From the NCBI RefSeq assembly GCF_009496005.1, contig NZ_WIBF01000002.1, positions 247,191-311,190 on the forward strand: a stretch of DNA of 64,000 nt. The letters are read 5' to 3'. The notes under the pieces are model-generated. The model was not told where the DNA came from and did no database searches. It worked only from the letters and a program-made list of their open reading frames with translations. Each line of letters starts with the position of its first letter. Position 1 is the stretch's first letter. Source of the stretch: Tritonibacter litoralis. Lineage in GTDB: Bacteria > Pseudomonadota > Alphaproteobacteria > Rhodobacterales > Rhodobacteraceae. Of this stretch, positions 36,251 to 44,916 are shown piece after piece. Both the position numbers and the translations under genes were made by a program.

Positions 36251-38063
36251 AATCATCCATTTTCAAAGCGCTGATAAACGCCTCCTGCGGAATATCCACC
36301 TTGCCGAACTGGCGCATCTTCTTCTTACCCGCTTTCTGCTTGTCCAGAAGCTTCCGTTTCCGGGTGGCGTCGCCGCCGTAGCATTTGGCGGTCACGTCTT
36401 TGCGCAGGGCGCTCAGGGTTTCGCGGGCGATGACCTTGCCGCCGATGGCCGCCTGGATCGGGATTTTGAACATGTGGCGCGGGATCAGATCCTTGAGCTT
36501 TTCACACATGGCGCGGCCGCGCATCTCGGCCCGGTCGCGGTGGACCATGGTTGACAGCGCATCCACCGGCTCGTCGTTCACCAGCACTGACATTTTCACC
36601 AGGTTATCCTCACGATAGCCGGTCATCTGGTAGTCAAAGGAGGCATAGCCCTTGGTCACCGATTTCAGACGATCATAGAAGTCAAACACCACTTCGTTCA
36701 GGGGCAAGTCATAGACGGCCATGGCGCGGGTGCCCGCATAGGTCAGATCTTCCTGAATGCCGCGGCGGTCCTGGCAGAGCTTCAGCACGTCGCCCAGATA
36801 TTCGTCCGGCACCATGATGGTCGCCTTGATCCGCGGCTCTTCCATATGGTCGACCTTGGACATGTCGGGCATATCGGCGGGATTGTGCAGCTCGATCATC
36901 TCGCCGGGCTCGCCGTCCTTGCCCTTCATATAGACGTGATAGATCACGCTGGGCGCGGTGGTGATCAGTTCGATATTATATTCACGTTCGATCCGGTCGC
37001 GGATCACCTCGAGGTGCAAGAGGCCGAGGAAACCACAGCGGAAACCAAAGCCCAGCGCGGCAGAAGTCTCCATCTCGAACGAGAAAGAGGCGTCGTTCAG
37101 GGCCAGCTTGTCAATGGCGTCGCGCAGGTCTTCAAATTCGGCCGAATCCACCGGGAAGAGGCCACAGAAGACCACGGGCTGCGCGGGTTTAAAGCCGTCC
37201 AGCGCCACTTCGGTGCCGTGGCGGTCATTGGTGATGGTGTCGCCAACGCGGGTGTCGCGCACCTGTTTGATCGAGGCGGTGAGGAAGCCGATTTCGCCGG
37301 GGCCAAGGCTGTCCACCATCTGCATTTCCGGGCGGAACACGCCCACGCGGTCCACATGGTGCAGGGTGTTGTTGGACATGAACTTCACGCGCATGCCTTT
37401 TTTCAACGTGCCATCCATGATGCGGACCAGAACGATGACGCCAAGGTATGCATCATACCAGCTGTCGACCAGCATGGCTTTCAGCGGCGCGTCCAGATTG
37501 CCCTCGGGCGCGGGCAGTTTCTGCACGATACTCTCGAGCGTGTCGCGGATCCCCTGCCCGGTTTTGGCCGAGACCTGAATGGCCTCGGTCGCGTCAATGC
37601 CGATCACATCTTCGATCTGTTCCGCCACGCGGTCACAGTCTGACGCGGGCAGGTCGATCTTGTTCAGTACCGGCACGATCTCATGATCCGCCTCGATCGC
37701 CTGATAGACATTGGCCAGCGTCTGCGCCTCGACCCCTTGGGTGCTGTCAACCACCAAAAGCGAGCCTTCGACCGCACGCATGGAGCGGGAGACCTCATAG
37801 GCAAAGTCGACGTGGCCGGGGGTGTCGATCAGGTTCAGGACGTAAACCTCACCATCATCCGCTTTATACTCAATTCGAACTGTATTTGCTTTGATGGTAA
37901 TCCCGCGTTCACGTTCGATGTCCATACTGTCGAGCAGTTGGTCCTTCATATCGCGGTCCTCCACCGTGCCCGTCTCTTGGATGAGGCGGTCGGCGAGGGT
38001 GGATTTGCCATGGTCAATATGGGCGACGATGGAGAAGTTTCGGATTTTCGAGAGCTCTGTCAT
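36249..38063 (-). CDS. lepA: Elongation factor 4
   Basis: A 604-residue ribosome-associated GTPase that back-translocates stalled ribosomes. G1 is AHIDHGKST (residues 14-22), G3 DTPGHVDF, G4 NKIDLP. The unique C-terminal domain contains [24 protein letters not shown]. Length and domain order are standard and no defect is visible. Confidence 0.98.
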   Translation of the reverse strand: MTELSKIRNFSIVAHIDHGKSTLADRLIQETGTVEDRDMKDQLLDSMDIERERGITIKANTVRIEYKADDGEVYVLNLIDTPGHVDFAYEVSRSMRAVEGSLLVVDSTQGVEAQTLANVYQAIEADHEIVPVLNKIDLPASDCDRVAEQIEDVIGIDATEAIQVSAKTGQGIRDTLESIVQKLPAPEGNLDAPLKAMLVDSWYDAYLGVIVLVRIMDGTLKKGMRVKFMSNNTLHHVDRVGVFRPEMQMVDSLGPGEIGFLTASIKQVRDTRVGDTITNDRHGTEVALDGFKPAQPVVFCGLFPVDSAEFEDLRDAIDKLALNDASFSFEMETSAALGFGFRCGFLGLLHLEVIRDRIEREYNIELITTAPSVIYHVYMKGKDGEPGEMIELHNPADMPDMSKVDHMEEPRIKATIMVPDEYLGDVLKLCQDRRGIQEDLTYAGTRAMAVYDLPLNEVVFDFYDRLKSVTKGYASFDYQMTGYREDNLVKMSVLVNDEPVDALSTMVHRDRAEMRGRAMCEKLKDLIPRHMFKIPIQAAIGGKVIARETLSALRKDVTAKCYGGDATRKRKLLDKQKAGKKKMRQFGKVDIPQEAFISALKMDD

Positions 38064-38160
38064 GGCTTGGGGATATGGTTTGGATTTACGATTTGGTCAA
38101 GCGCGTGTGTGAACATGTGACAGGAATTTTGAATCGGAAGACGCAGGAGTAGCGGGAACA

Positions 38161-39510
38161 ATGGCGGTAGAGGCGGCGACGCAGGTCACGATGGACGATG
38201 TTACCAACGAGCGGGAGCTTTATGCCTGGCTTGCATCACAGCCAGCTGGGTTGAGCCGCGCGATTGCCGCGCGCGCAGCCCTGCGCAGCCTGCCTGCCGT
38301 TATGAACCAGGTGGAGCGCACAGCAGGCAATGTCAACGCAGGCGCCTCGCTGGTGGCCTGTCTGCGTGCCACATTGATGACTTGCGTTGCTGCGCGGTCC
38401 GGGGACACGCCGGATGACGTTCTAAAAGAGGCGGCAAATGCCGCGATCCGCTCTGCGCCCCGCATGTACCCTTCTGTGACAGACCGCACTGCGACCCTTG
38501 CGGGCATGTCTGCAGCCGAAACAGTACTTAGCAAATCACGCGCCTCTGTTGCCGATGCGGCATCACAAGCTCTGCAATTGGCATCAGACACCGCGCGTTC
38601 ATCCACATTGTCGGCCGGCCTGAACCCGTTCAACTCTGAGGCCACTATGCTCAAAGATGCGGAAATCGCGCTGGAGGATGATTTGTTGTCCGCGCGGCTG
38701 TGGTCAACCGGCAAAGCCCCCCTGCCCATGCTTGAATTCTGGGAAGGCTTTGTCAAAGCCGCCCGCAATGACGCCATTTGGGCGTATTGGGTGGAGTGGT
38801 ATCAGGGCTTCATGGCGGGTCGGCCTGTGGATTGGGAATTCCAAAACGCGGTTGCATTGATTGATGATTCGATCTGGCGCCAAGGGGCGCAGGCCGTTGC
38901 AGTTGAAATTGAGCGTCTGCGTGCAGAAATTGCAGCTGCCCAAGCTGCCCGCGCCGCAGCTGAAGCAGAAGCCAACGCAGCCAAGGCCGAAGCTGAGGCC
39001 GCCGCAGCCAAAGCCCGCGCCGAGGCTGCAGCCAAAATGCAGGCCGCGATGCCCAAGTCTGTCGACCACCTGTTAAACAATCGCGTTTTGGCAACGGCTG
39101 TTCTGGAAGGGGCCGCCGCGGCACTGGGGTCCGCGGGTGGAGCCGCGCCAAACGGCCACGTCGGCATTCAGGTTGCAATGCGGGACCTGCCCCAAAGCCT
39201 GACACAGATCGCAGGTCAATTGCGCGCGTTACCAGCCGCGTCGGTACAGGATGGCGAAAAGAACACGCTGAAATCCGAGGTCGCCAAATTCAACATCGCT
39301 TTCGACGTTCTTGAAAGTACCGTCAGCAAAGTCAGCGCCAAAACATGCACCCCACAGGACCGCGCTGTTGTGGCGCCGTTTTTGGCCAAAGCCGATGTGT
39401 TGGGCAATCTCGTTGGTGGCCTCCTGATCCTTGCAGGGCCGGATGAAGCCTTGGTCGAGCGCTACGAGGGGTTCACCCAAGTCTGGAACAACGCAAAAAT
39501 CGCAGCCTGA
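38161..39510 (+). CDS. Alanine-rich coiled-coil protein of unknown function
   Basis: A 449-residue protein with no signal peptide or membrane helix. The N-terminal block (ELYAWLASQPAGLSRAIAARAALRSLP) resembles a short motif found at the start of several uncharacterised alphaproteobacterial proteins. Residues 244-303 form a long charged Ala/Glu/Lys coiled coil, and the C-terminal 130 residues look helical. Composition fits the chromosome. The ATG at 38161 is used; the internal ATG ten codons later is possible. It is divergent from lepA. No function can be assigned. Confidence 0.7.
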   Translation: MAVEAATQVTMDDVTNERELYAWLASQPAGLSRAIAARAALRSLPAVMNQVERTAGNVNAGASLVACLRATLMTCVAARSGDTPDDVLKEAANAAIRSAPRMYPSVTDRTATLAGMSAAETVLSKSRASVADAASQALQLASDTARSSTLSAGLNPFNSEATMLKDAEIALEDDLLSARLWSTGKAPLPMLEFWEGFVKAARNDAIWAYWVEWYQGFMAGRPVDWEFQNAVALIDDSIWRQGAQAVAVEIERLRAEIAAAQAARAAAEAEANAAKAEAEAAAAKARAEAAAKMQAAMPKSVDHLLNNRVLATAVLEGAAAALGSAGGAAPNGHVGIQVAMRDLPQSLTQIAGQLRALPAASVQDGEKNTLKSEVAKFNIAFDVLESTVSKVSAKTCTPQDRAVVAPFLAKADVLGNLVGGLLILAGPDEALVERYEGFTQVWNNAKIAA

Positions 39511-39743
39511 CGGAGACATCACGCGCCGTCCGCGGACCGTACTTGGCAACCATGGGCTGCGCGTGTGAACCACATCGGCAAAAACCTGCGCACGGGCGCA
39601 ATTTGTCATCCTTTTATTGTACCTATCCTGCGCCACAAACATAGTGGCTGGAAACGATGGGACAAAACGCACGGCATCACCTGATTTGCTGAAAATTTCT
39701 GCAAATGAAACGGTGCAAAAAGTGCGAAGAAAAGGTTGGACAC

Positions 39744-40055
39744 ATGACACGTATCTTGCTGATTGTTGGCGCGATGGCGATTGGAGCGGCATTTTTTACC
39801 CCATTAAGCCCGGCAAGTGCAGATATCGAACGCGCCTGCCGACAATCAGACCGGGTGGCCAGCCGATCCTTGTGTAACTGCATTGGCCGCGTCGCGGACG
39901 CCAAGCTGAGCCGCACCGAGCAACGCACCGTTGCCAAATGGTTCAGTGACCCTGACCAGGCCCAGGAAACCCGCCAATCCGACCGGGTCTCTGACAACCG
40001 TTTGTGGAAACGTTACAAAGCCTTTGGTGAAACCGCTGCGCAGGTATGCAGCTAA
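39744..40055 (+). CDS. Small secreted protein with conserved cysteines
   Basis: A 103-residue precursor with a signal peptide cleaved after SPASA (near residue 29). The mature part has cysteines in RACRQSDR, SLCNCIGR and QVCS, and motifs such as TRQSDRVSDN. I recall similar Rhodobacteraceae proteins carrying misleading transporter names; the true role is unknown. The ATG at 39744 gives the signal peptide; the open frame from 39705 does not. Confidence 0.7.
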   Translation: MTRILLIVGAMAIGAAFFTPLSPASADIERACRQSDRVASRSLCNCIGRVADAKLSRTEQRTVAKWFSDPDQAQETRQSDRVSDNRLWKRYKAFGETAAQVCS

Positions 40056-40427
40056 TCCGTCACGGTTCTTTCTTTACCTAAAAAAGCGGCACACGACGGC
40101 AAAAATCAAATTGCCGCGCTGCTACAGTTGCATTTTGGGAACGAAGTTACCCTCCTACTTTCTCCTCCGATGACCTTTAGGTTTACGTTTTACAAAAACA
40201 GGTTCATTGTGCAGTTGCAGCATAAACTATTCTGCACGATCAGCTTTTGTTTTTTTGAAAGCTAGTCGGAGAGGTCCCATTGTCCAATGATCATGTGGAT
40301 TTACCCTAACCCCAAGTAGTTTTACGCTTTCTCATCAGTTTTTATGGGGAAAAGACAGGAAACCCGCACCTTTTTCTTTAGGTTAGTTACAGATTAATAC
40401 GTCACCAATTTGATTTGGAGCACAGGT
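40056..40427. other. AT-rich intergenic region, about 370 bases
   Basis: No convincing gene. An 11-codon frame (40287-40319) has a weak ribosome site (GGAGAGG) but is too short to call. Just before the LysR gene, TTAGTTACAGATTAA resembles the T-N11-A-type sites bound by LysR regulators, which commonly autoregulate. Confidence 0.5.
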
Positions 40428-41393
40428 ATGTTGTTAAAAGGCGTTACGTTACGCGGGCTGGAGGTCTTTGAGGCGCTTGCCAAAACCGGATCAGTGGCAC
40501 AGACTGCTGAGCTCACAGGGCTGAGCCAACCAGCCGTCAGCCAGCAGCTCCGTAACCTTGAAAAAGCACTGGGTGGAGATCTGGTGGATCACGGTCGACG
40601 CCCAATGGTTCTGACCGCATCGGGGCGAAATTTCCTGAGCCGCACCGAATTGGTTTTGGCTGAACTGCGACTGGCACAGAGTGAGATGTCGGTGATGGAT
40701 CTCACCCATCTTCAAACCTTGTCCATCGGTCTTATCGATGATTTTGACAATGATCTGACACCACGACTGGCCACAATTCTGGCCGACAGTATGACGAAGT
40801 GCCGGTTCAAAATGGTGACGGCCTCAAGTCTTGAGATCAGCAAGGCAATGGAAACGCGTCAGCTTCACATCGCAATTGGCGCTTCAACGGGAGAAGCTCA
40901 GTCTGGTATCGAGGAGTACCCGCTGGTGCATGACCCTTTTATTCTGGTTGCGCCGCGAGGGTTCCTGGAGTCCACTGAGACAGATCTGGATCGACTGGGA
41001 AAACTGCCTTTTCTGCGTTACGCGCGGGAGCAATTGATCTCGCAGCAGATTGAAGCCCACATGCAATCTCATAAACTGGATTTCGAAGAACGTTTCGAAA
41101 TTGGGTCACATCTTGCTTTGATGGCGATGGTGGCGCGACGCATCGGTTGGGCGGTGACCACACCGCTTGGCTTTATGCGCGCGGTGCGGTTTCATGACCA
41201 ACTGGAGGCGTTTCCGTTGCCCTTTGGTGAGGCCGCGCGTCAAATCTCTTTGTTTGCCGCTTCGGATTGGGCAGATCAGGTTCCCCGGGATGTCGCCACC
41301 ACCGTCAGGCGCTTGGTCCAAAGCCAGATGATTGACCCCGCGCTCAACCGGTTGCCCTGGCTGACAGGTGAGTTTCGGGTGATCAACGATTAA
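40428..41393 (+). CDS. LysR-family transcriptional regulator
   Basis: A 321-residue DNA-binding protein. The N-terminal HTH is GLEVFEALAKTGSVAQTAELTGLSQPAVSQQLRNLEKALG (split here: GSVAQTAELTGLSQPAVS is the recognition region), and a periplasmic-protein-like effector domain follows to the C-terminus. The ATG at 40428 is chosen over 40410 as it places the helix normally. The only near neighbour is a convergent phosphatase gene whose stop overlaps its own, so its target is unknown. Confidence 0.88.
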   Translation: MLLKGVTLRGLEVFEALAKTGSVAQTAELTGLSQPAVSQQLRNLEKALGGDLVDHGRRPMVLTASGRNFLSRTELVLAELRLAQSEMSVMDLTHLQTLSIGLIDDFDNDLTPRLATILADSMTKCRFKMVTASSLEISKAMETRQLHIAIGASTGEAQSGIEEYPLVHDPFILVAPRGFLESTETDLDRLGKLPFLRYAREQLISQQIEAHMQSHKLDFEERFEIGSHLALMAMVARRIGWAVTTPLGFMRAVRFHDQLEAFPLPFGEAARQISLFAASDWADQVPRDVATTVRRLVQSQMIDPALNRLPWLTGEFRVIND

Positions 41394-41839
41394 ATCTCTG
41401 CGACAGCGGCCGACAAGTCTGCCGCAGCATCTTCGATCAAGTCCAAACAGCCGTCAAAATCGCGGGTGTAATAGGGGTCCGGAACATGGTCATGCGGCGA
41501 TGCTGTTGCGAATTCTGTAAAGAGGCGCACAGGAGTGGTGTTGCCCGCAGGACGCAGCGCTTCAACATCCTTGCGATTTTGCGCATCCATCACAAGGATC
41601 AGGTCGAAGGCCGTGAAGTCATTCACTCCAAACTGCCGAGCCCGTAAGGAAGAAAGATCAACCCCACGTTGGCGCGCGGCTGTCTGCATGGGGGCATAGG
41701 GTGGCTCACCCGTATGCCAGCGTGACGTCCCGGCACTGTCGATCTCAAGATGCGGGTTTTGCTTCCGCAGCACAGCTTCTGCCGCCGGGGAGCGACAGAT
41801 GTTTCCCAAGCAGACGAATAAAATCCTGTTTGCTATCAC
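41390..41839 (-). CDS. Low-molecular-weight protein-tyrosine phosphatase
   Basis: A 149-residue enzyme with the nucleophile loop CLGNICRSP (Cys 10, Arg 16; C-X5-R) and the general acid in VPDPYY near residue 120. The family dephosphorylates tyrosine-phosphorylated proteins, often in exopolysaccharide control. No polysaccharide genes are close by. The stop overlaps that of the convergent LysR gene by four bases. Confidence 0.94.
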   Translation of the reverse strand: MIANRILFVCLGNICRSPAAEAVLRKQNPHLEIDSAGTSRWHTGEPPYAPMQTAARQRGVDLSSLRARQFGVNDFTAFDLILVMDAQNRKDVEALRPAGNTTPVRLFTEFATASPHDHVPDPYYTRDFDGCLDLIEDAAADLSAAVAEI

Positions 41840-41886
41840 GGCACCGCCCTCTCCTTGACTGGAAACTCATGTGTTGGCTTCGACGT

Positions 41887-41958
41887 AAAAAAGGGGGCTT
41901 TGCCCCCTCTTCCCCCTTTGGGGGAATTCACCCCCAAAGTATTTTTGAAAAGATGAAA
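41887..41958 (-). repeat. Copy A of a terminator-linked box (3' element)
   Basis: Read leftward: TTTCATCTTTTCAAAAATACT, then a Gly-rich-looking G-run, then hairpin GGGGGC-AAA-GCCCCC followed by six T residues. It lies 136 bases after the copper-chaperone stop. Copies B and C share the same 21-base box with one small difference block. Confidence 0.75.
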
Positions 41959-42017
41959 TCCGCAAGTGCATTTCGCAAAATGCCAATGCCTCACAAGGTC
42001 ACAGCGCAGTATGCGGG

Positions 42018-42037
42018 GCCACCCTATGGGGTGGCCG
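42018..42037. other. Perfect hairpin downstream of the copper-chaperone gene
   Basis: GGCCACCC and GGGTGGCC arms surround TATG. There is no T-run. It may stabilise the 3' end of the copper operon mRNA. Confidence 0.5.
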
Positions 42038-42094
42038 GGCGCGAAAGAGGGCGCGTTGCGCCTGATGCCGCGCGCCCCCACCACGCCAAAGGCG

Positions 42095-42610
42095 TTAATC
42101 GTGTTTGTGGCCTTTGTGGTCATCCGCGCTGTGGCTATGGCTTCCATGCGCCCCGGCTTCCGGAGCTCGGTTCAGGTCCACGGCGACATCCAATGTGATT
42201 TCGCCTGCGTTCTCAAAAACAAGCGTCAACGGAACAAGATCACCGTCCTTTAGCCCCTGGTGAAGCCCCATCAACATCACATGGTCGCCGCCGCGCTTGA
42301 GGTGGTGATGGCCCTCGGCAGGAATGACAAAACCTTCGGGAACATGCAGCATCTGCATGACCCCGCCCTCGGCCTCTTTGTGGGTGTGCAGCTCAACGCG
42401 TGCGGCCACCTCTGACTTTGCATCGATCAATCGGTCTGCCACATCGCGGGTATTTTCGATTTCAAAGAAAATGGCCCCCACTTTTGCGTTTGGAGATGAG
42501 ACACGCGCATAGGCATCTTCGATCGTAATGGATTTTGTGGTTTCAGCCCAGGCCGGTGTGATCAGTGCCGCCAATAGCCCGGCGGTCAAGGCAAGTGATT
42601 TTACAGACAT
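42095..42610 (-). CDS. Periplasmic copper chaperone PCu(A)C
   Basis: A 171-residue periplasmic protein. The signal peptide ends near AWAETT. The fold carries the copper-binding series H(M)...M...HxM, visible as VELHTH, VMQMLH and DHVMLM. An unusual His/Asp-rich tail (HGSHSHSADDHKGHKHD) adds possible metal ligands. PCu(A)C delivers Cu(I) to cytochrome oxidase, usually with Sco. The ATG at 42610 has GAGGA upstream; the TTG at 42622 lies within that site. It is probably co-transcribed with the upstream DUF2946-like gene. Confidence 0.93.
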   Translation of the reverse strand: MSVKSLALTAGLLAALITPAWAETTKSITIEDAYARVSSPNAKVGAIFFEIENTRDVADRLIDAKSEVAARVELHTHKEAEGGVMQMLHVPEGFVIPAEGHHHLKRGGDHVMLMGLHQGLKDGDLVPLTLVFENAGEITLDVAVDLNRAPEAGAHGSHSHSADDHKGHKHD

Positions 42611-42660
42611 CTTAGTCCTCAATTCTTTAGGTCTAGTTCTTTTTCAAGGGAAACGAGGTT

Positions 42661-43005
42661 TTAGACCGGAGGCGCGCGGGCGCGCGGCGTGTCAGCTAGG
42701 ACATCTGGGACCAGGGCTTTGTGCAAAACCGTGGTGTATTCACGAAATCGGTGGGGCGCTGGTGTCTCAAACGCCCGCTCTGGCAGGGCAGCAAAGGAAA
42801 ACCCGAGGCAATCGGGACAGGTTTCCGGCCCCTCGGTTTGGTTGCCATTTGCATCGATGTAGATGGTCATTGGACCAACGCCGGTGCAGATCACAATCTG
42901 CCCGGCCGCATCCGTCATTGTAACGCGGGCAGCAGCGCTTTGCCCTTGGCACAGGAGCGCACAGACCAGAATGAAGGTCGAACCAATATGAAACAGACGC
43001 CGCAT
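42661..43005 (-). CDS. DUF2946-like secreted or membrane protein
   Basis: A 114-residue protein with an N-terminal membrane or signal helix (STFILVCALLCQG) and a short mature part. VICTGVGPMTIYIDANGNQ followed by CPDCLG is the pattern of DUF2946 proteins, which often accompany copper genes. The ATG at 43005 has AAGGTCC upstream and is preferred over the ATG at 43047. Immediately upstream of the copper chaperone with 50 bases between, so a shared copper role is likely. Confidence 0.78.
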   Translation of the reverse strand: MRRLFHIGSTFILVCALLCQGQSAAARVTMTDAAGQIVICTGVGPMTIYIDANGNQTEGPETCPDCLGFSFAALPERAFETPAPHRFREYTTVLHKALVPDVLADTPRARAPPV

Positions 43006-43053
43006 GGACCTTCTATGCCGCTTCAATAGGCGCGGCACAAGCCGCAAGACATG

Positions 43054-43088
43054 AAAAACGCCGCGACAGATTTGCTCTGCGCGGCGTC
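43054..43088 (-). terminator. Terminator of rpmB
   Basis: Read leftward, ACGCCGCG and CGCGGCGT form the stem around a 14-base loop, followed by a T-run. Confidence 0.88.
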
Positions 43089-43116
43089 TAAAACTGTTTG
43101 AAGTCGCAAAAGCGGC

Positions 43117-43407
43117 TTAGGCTTGGGCAGCCTGTGCTTTTGCAATTTCTTTTTTAACTTTCAGTGCGTTGTCAGACAGCTCGTCGTCTTTGGCTTTTGC
43201 CAGGAACGCGTCCAGACCACCACGGTGGTCAACAGAGCGCAGAGCAGCTGCAGAGATACGCAGTTTGACGCCGCGGCCCAGAACTTCGGACTGCAGAGTC
43301 ACGTCGTTCAAGTTGGGCAGAAAACGACGTTTGGTTTTGTTGTTGGCGTGGCTGACATTGTTGCCAGTCATCGGGCCTTTTCCGGTCAGTTCGCAACGGC
43401 GCGACAT
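43117..43407 (-). CDS. rpmB: 50S ribosomal protein L28
   Basis: A 96-residue basic protein starting [20 protein letters not shown], the standard L28 opening. Cysteine 5 is present, but the later zinc cysteines of the C+ type are not, matching the C- variant. The ATG at 43407 is the family start. Monocistronic with its own terminator. Confidence 0.97.
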   Translation of the reverse strand: MSRRCELTGKGPMTGNNVSHANNKTKRRFLPNLNDVTLQSEVLGRGVKLRISAAALRSVDHRGGLDAFLAKAKDDELSDNALKVKKEIAKAQAAQA

Positions 43408-43767
43408 GGGTTCATCCTTCGTTTCTGGGGCACAAAAACCGAAGCGGGCCAAATCGCCATTGCATCGAATCAAGTGCCAAATCACAAGGGGCGCGGCCAT
43501 TGGCTGCGCCCGAAAACTGGTTGGATGCGTTTAGGGGGAATCGCTGACAGCGTCAAGCCATTAGGCACGGTTTTATGCCAGAGATTATCAGAATTCTAAG
43601 ACCAAGGCTTGGAAACGGTTTGGATGCGTCCTGTCACAGCTTTGGAAACCGCATTTTGGTCGGTCGATGAGGGGTTTTGAGAGGAAAAGCCCCCGGACGG
43701 GGGCTGCCTCCGGCGGGAGTATTTGGGAAAAGATGAAACCCGCCACCTCTGCACCCCAGAGCGCCCG
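43408..43767. other. Intergenic region, 360 bases, holding rpmB leader and box copy B
   Basis: No gene seen. It contains the rpmB promoter region and the 3' end element of meaB. The short open frames on both strands have no ribosome site or homology that I can recognise. Confidence 0.55.
43684..43738 (-). repeat. Copy B of a terminator-linked box (3' element)
   Basis: Read leftward: TTTCATCTTTTCCCAAATACT, then hairpin AGCCCCC-GTCC-GGGGGCT followed by TTTTCC. It starts 29 bases after the meaB stop. Confidence 0.8.
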
Positions 43768-44748
43768 TCAACCTGGCAGTTCAGCCAGGAAGGCGCGCGC
43801 AGCCGCTGTCGGCGAGCTTTGCCCTTGTGCCACGGTTTCCGCGATCTGAGCCATGCGCGCCCGCGCTTGTGGGGCCGCAAGACGCGCCAGAAGCGCGTTT
43901 CGGACTTCTTGGTCAAACCAATATGCCGCTTGGCGCGCGCGGCGTTCATCCCAATGTCCATTGTCCTTACGCCAGCTGATGAGTTGTTGCATGTCTTCCC
44001 AGGCGGCTTGGAGTCCTTCGCATTCCAGCGCGGAAACGGTCCGAGCACAGGGGTAGCCCTCGGGGTCTTGCGGACGTTTACGCAGAAGCCGGAGCGCGCC
44101 TGCATAGTCTGCGCAGGTGCGGGTGGCTGCGGATTTCAGGTCGCCGTCGGCCTTGTTGACCAGGATCATATCCGCCATCTCCATGATGCCGCGTTTGACC
44201 CCCTGCAATTCATCGCCGCCCGCCGGAGCCAGTAGCAGTAAAAAGAGATCACAGAGTTCAGACACAACCGTTTCCGACTGTCCGACCCCAACGGTTTCAA
44301 TCAGGACGACGTCGAACCCGGCCGCCTCACATAAAGACACGGCTTCGCGGGTCCGGCGCGCCACGCCGCCCAAATGGTTCTGGCTGGGGGATGGGCGGAT
44401 AAAGGCCGCGCGTTCGCGGCTGAGCCGTTCCATGCGGGTCTTGTCCCCCAGGATCGAGCCACCCGATCGGGTCGAGCTTGGGTCCACGGCCAAAACGGCC
44501 ACCCGCAGCCCCTTCGCAATCAGCATCATGCCAAAGGTCTCGATAAATGTGGACTTGCCAACACCCGGCGTGCCCGACAGACCAATTCGCAAAGCCTGAC
44601 GTTTGGCGGGCTGCACATGTTGCAACAATTTTTCCGCAGCCGCGCGGTGGTCTGAGCGTCCGCTTTCAACGAGGGTTATTGCACGTGCCAAGGCGCGCCG
44701 TTCCCCGTTTAAGATCCCGTCACCCAGCGTCGCGATATCCTCAGCCAT
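43768..44748 (-). CDS. meaB: Methylmalonyl-CoA mutase-associated GTPase MeaB
   Basis: A 326-residue G-protein chaperone protecting adenosylcobalamin-dependent mutases. The P-loop is GLSGTPGVGKST, switch region VDPSSTRSGGSILGDKTRM, DVVLIETVGVGQSE, and G4 NKADGD. The ATG at 44748 gives the usual N-terminus. The mutase genes are not nearby; the unlinked meaB is common in Rhodobacteraceae and links functionally to cobQ in this window through cobalamin. Confidence 0.95.
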   Translation of the reverse strand: MAEDIATLGDGILNGERRALARAITLVESGRSDHRAAAEKLLQHVQPAKRQALRIGLSGTPGVGKSTFIETFGMMLIAKGLRVAVLAVDPSSTRSGGSILGDKTRMERLSRERAAFIRPSPSQNHLGGVARRTREAVSLCEAAGFDVVLIETVGVGQSETVVSELCDLFLLLLAPAGGDELQGVKRGIMEMADMILVNKADGDLKSAATRTCADYAGALRLLRKRPQDPEGYPCARTVSALECEGLQAAWEDMQQLISWRKDNGHWDERRARQAAYWFDQEVRNALLARLAAPQARARMAQIAETVAQGQSSPTAAARAFLAELPG

Positions 44749-44916
44749 GTTTTCCACTCTCCACCCTGCTTGCCCGGCTGAGTTCAACCGGAGCCGAGGC
44801 CCAATGTCCAGCCTCGCTTGGTCAAAAGGCGCAGGCCGGACATTTGGTCGCTTGGTTTCCACGCAACGGCGTGGGATGTCACTGGACCTTTTGACCGTCT
44901 GTGGCAATAAGGCAAA

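Noticed and set aside
40287..40319. 11-codon leader peptide before the LysR gene
   Set aside because: Weak ribosome site at poor spacing, no regulatory codon run, and no adjacent attenuator.
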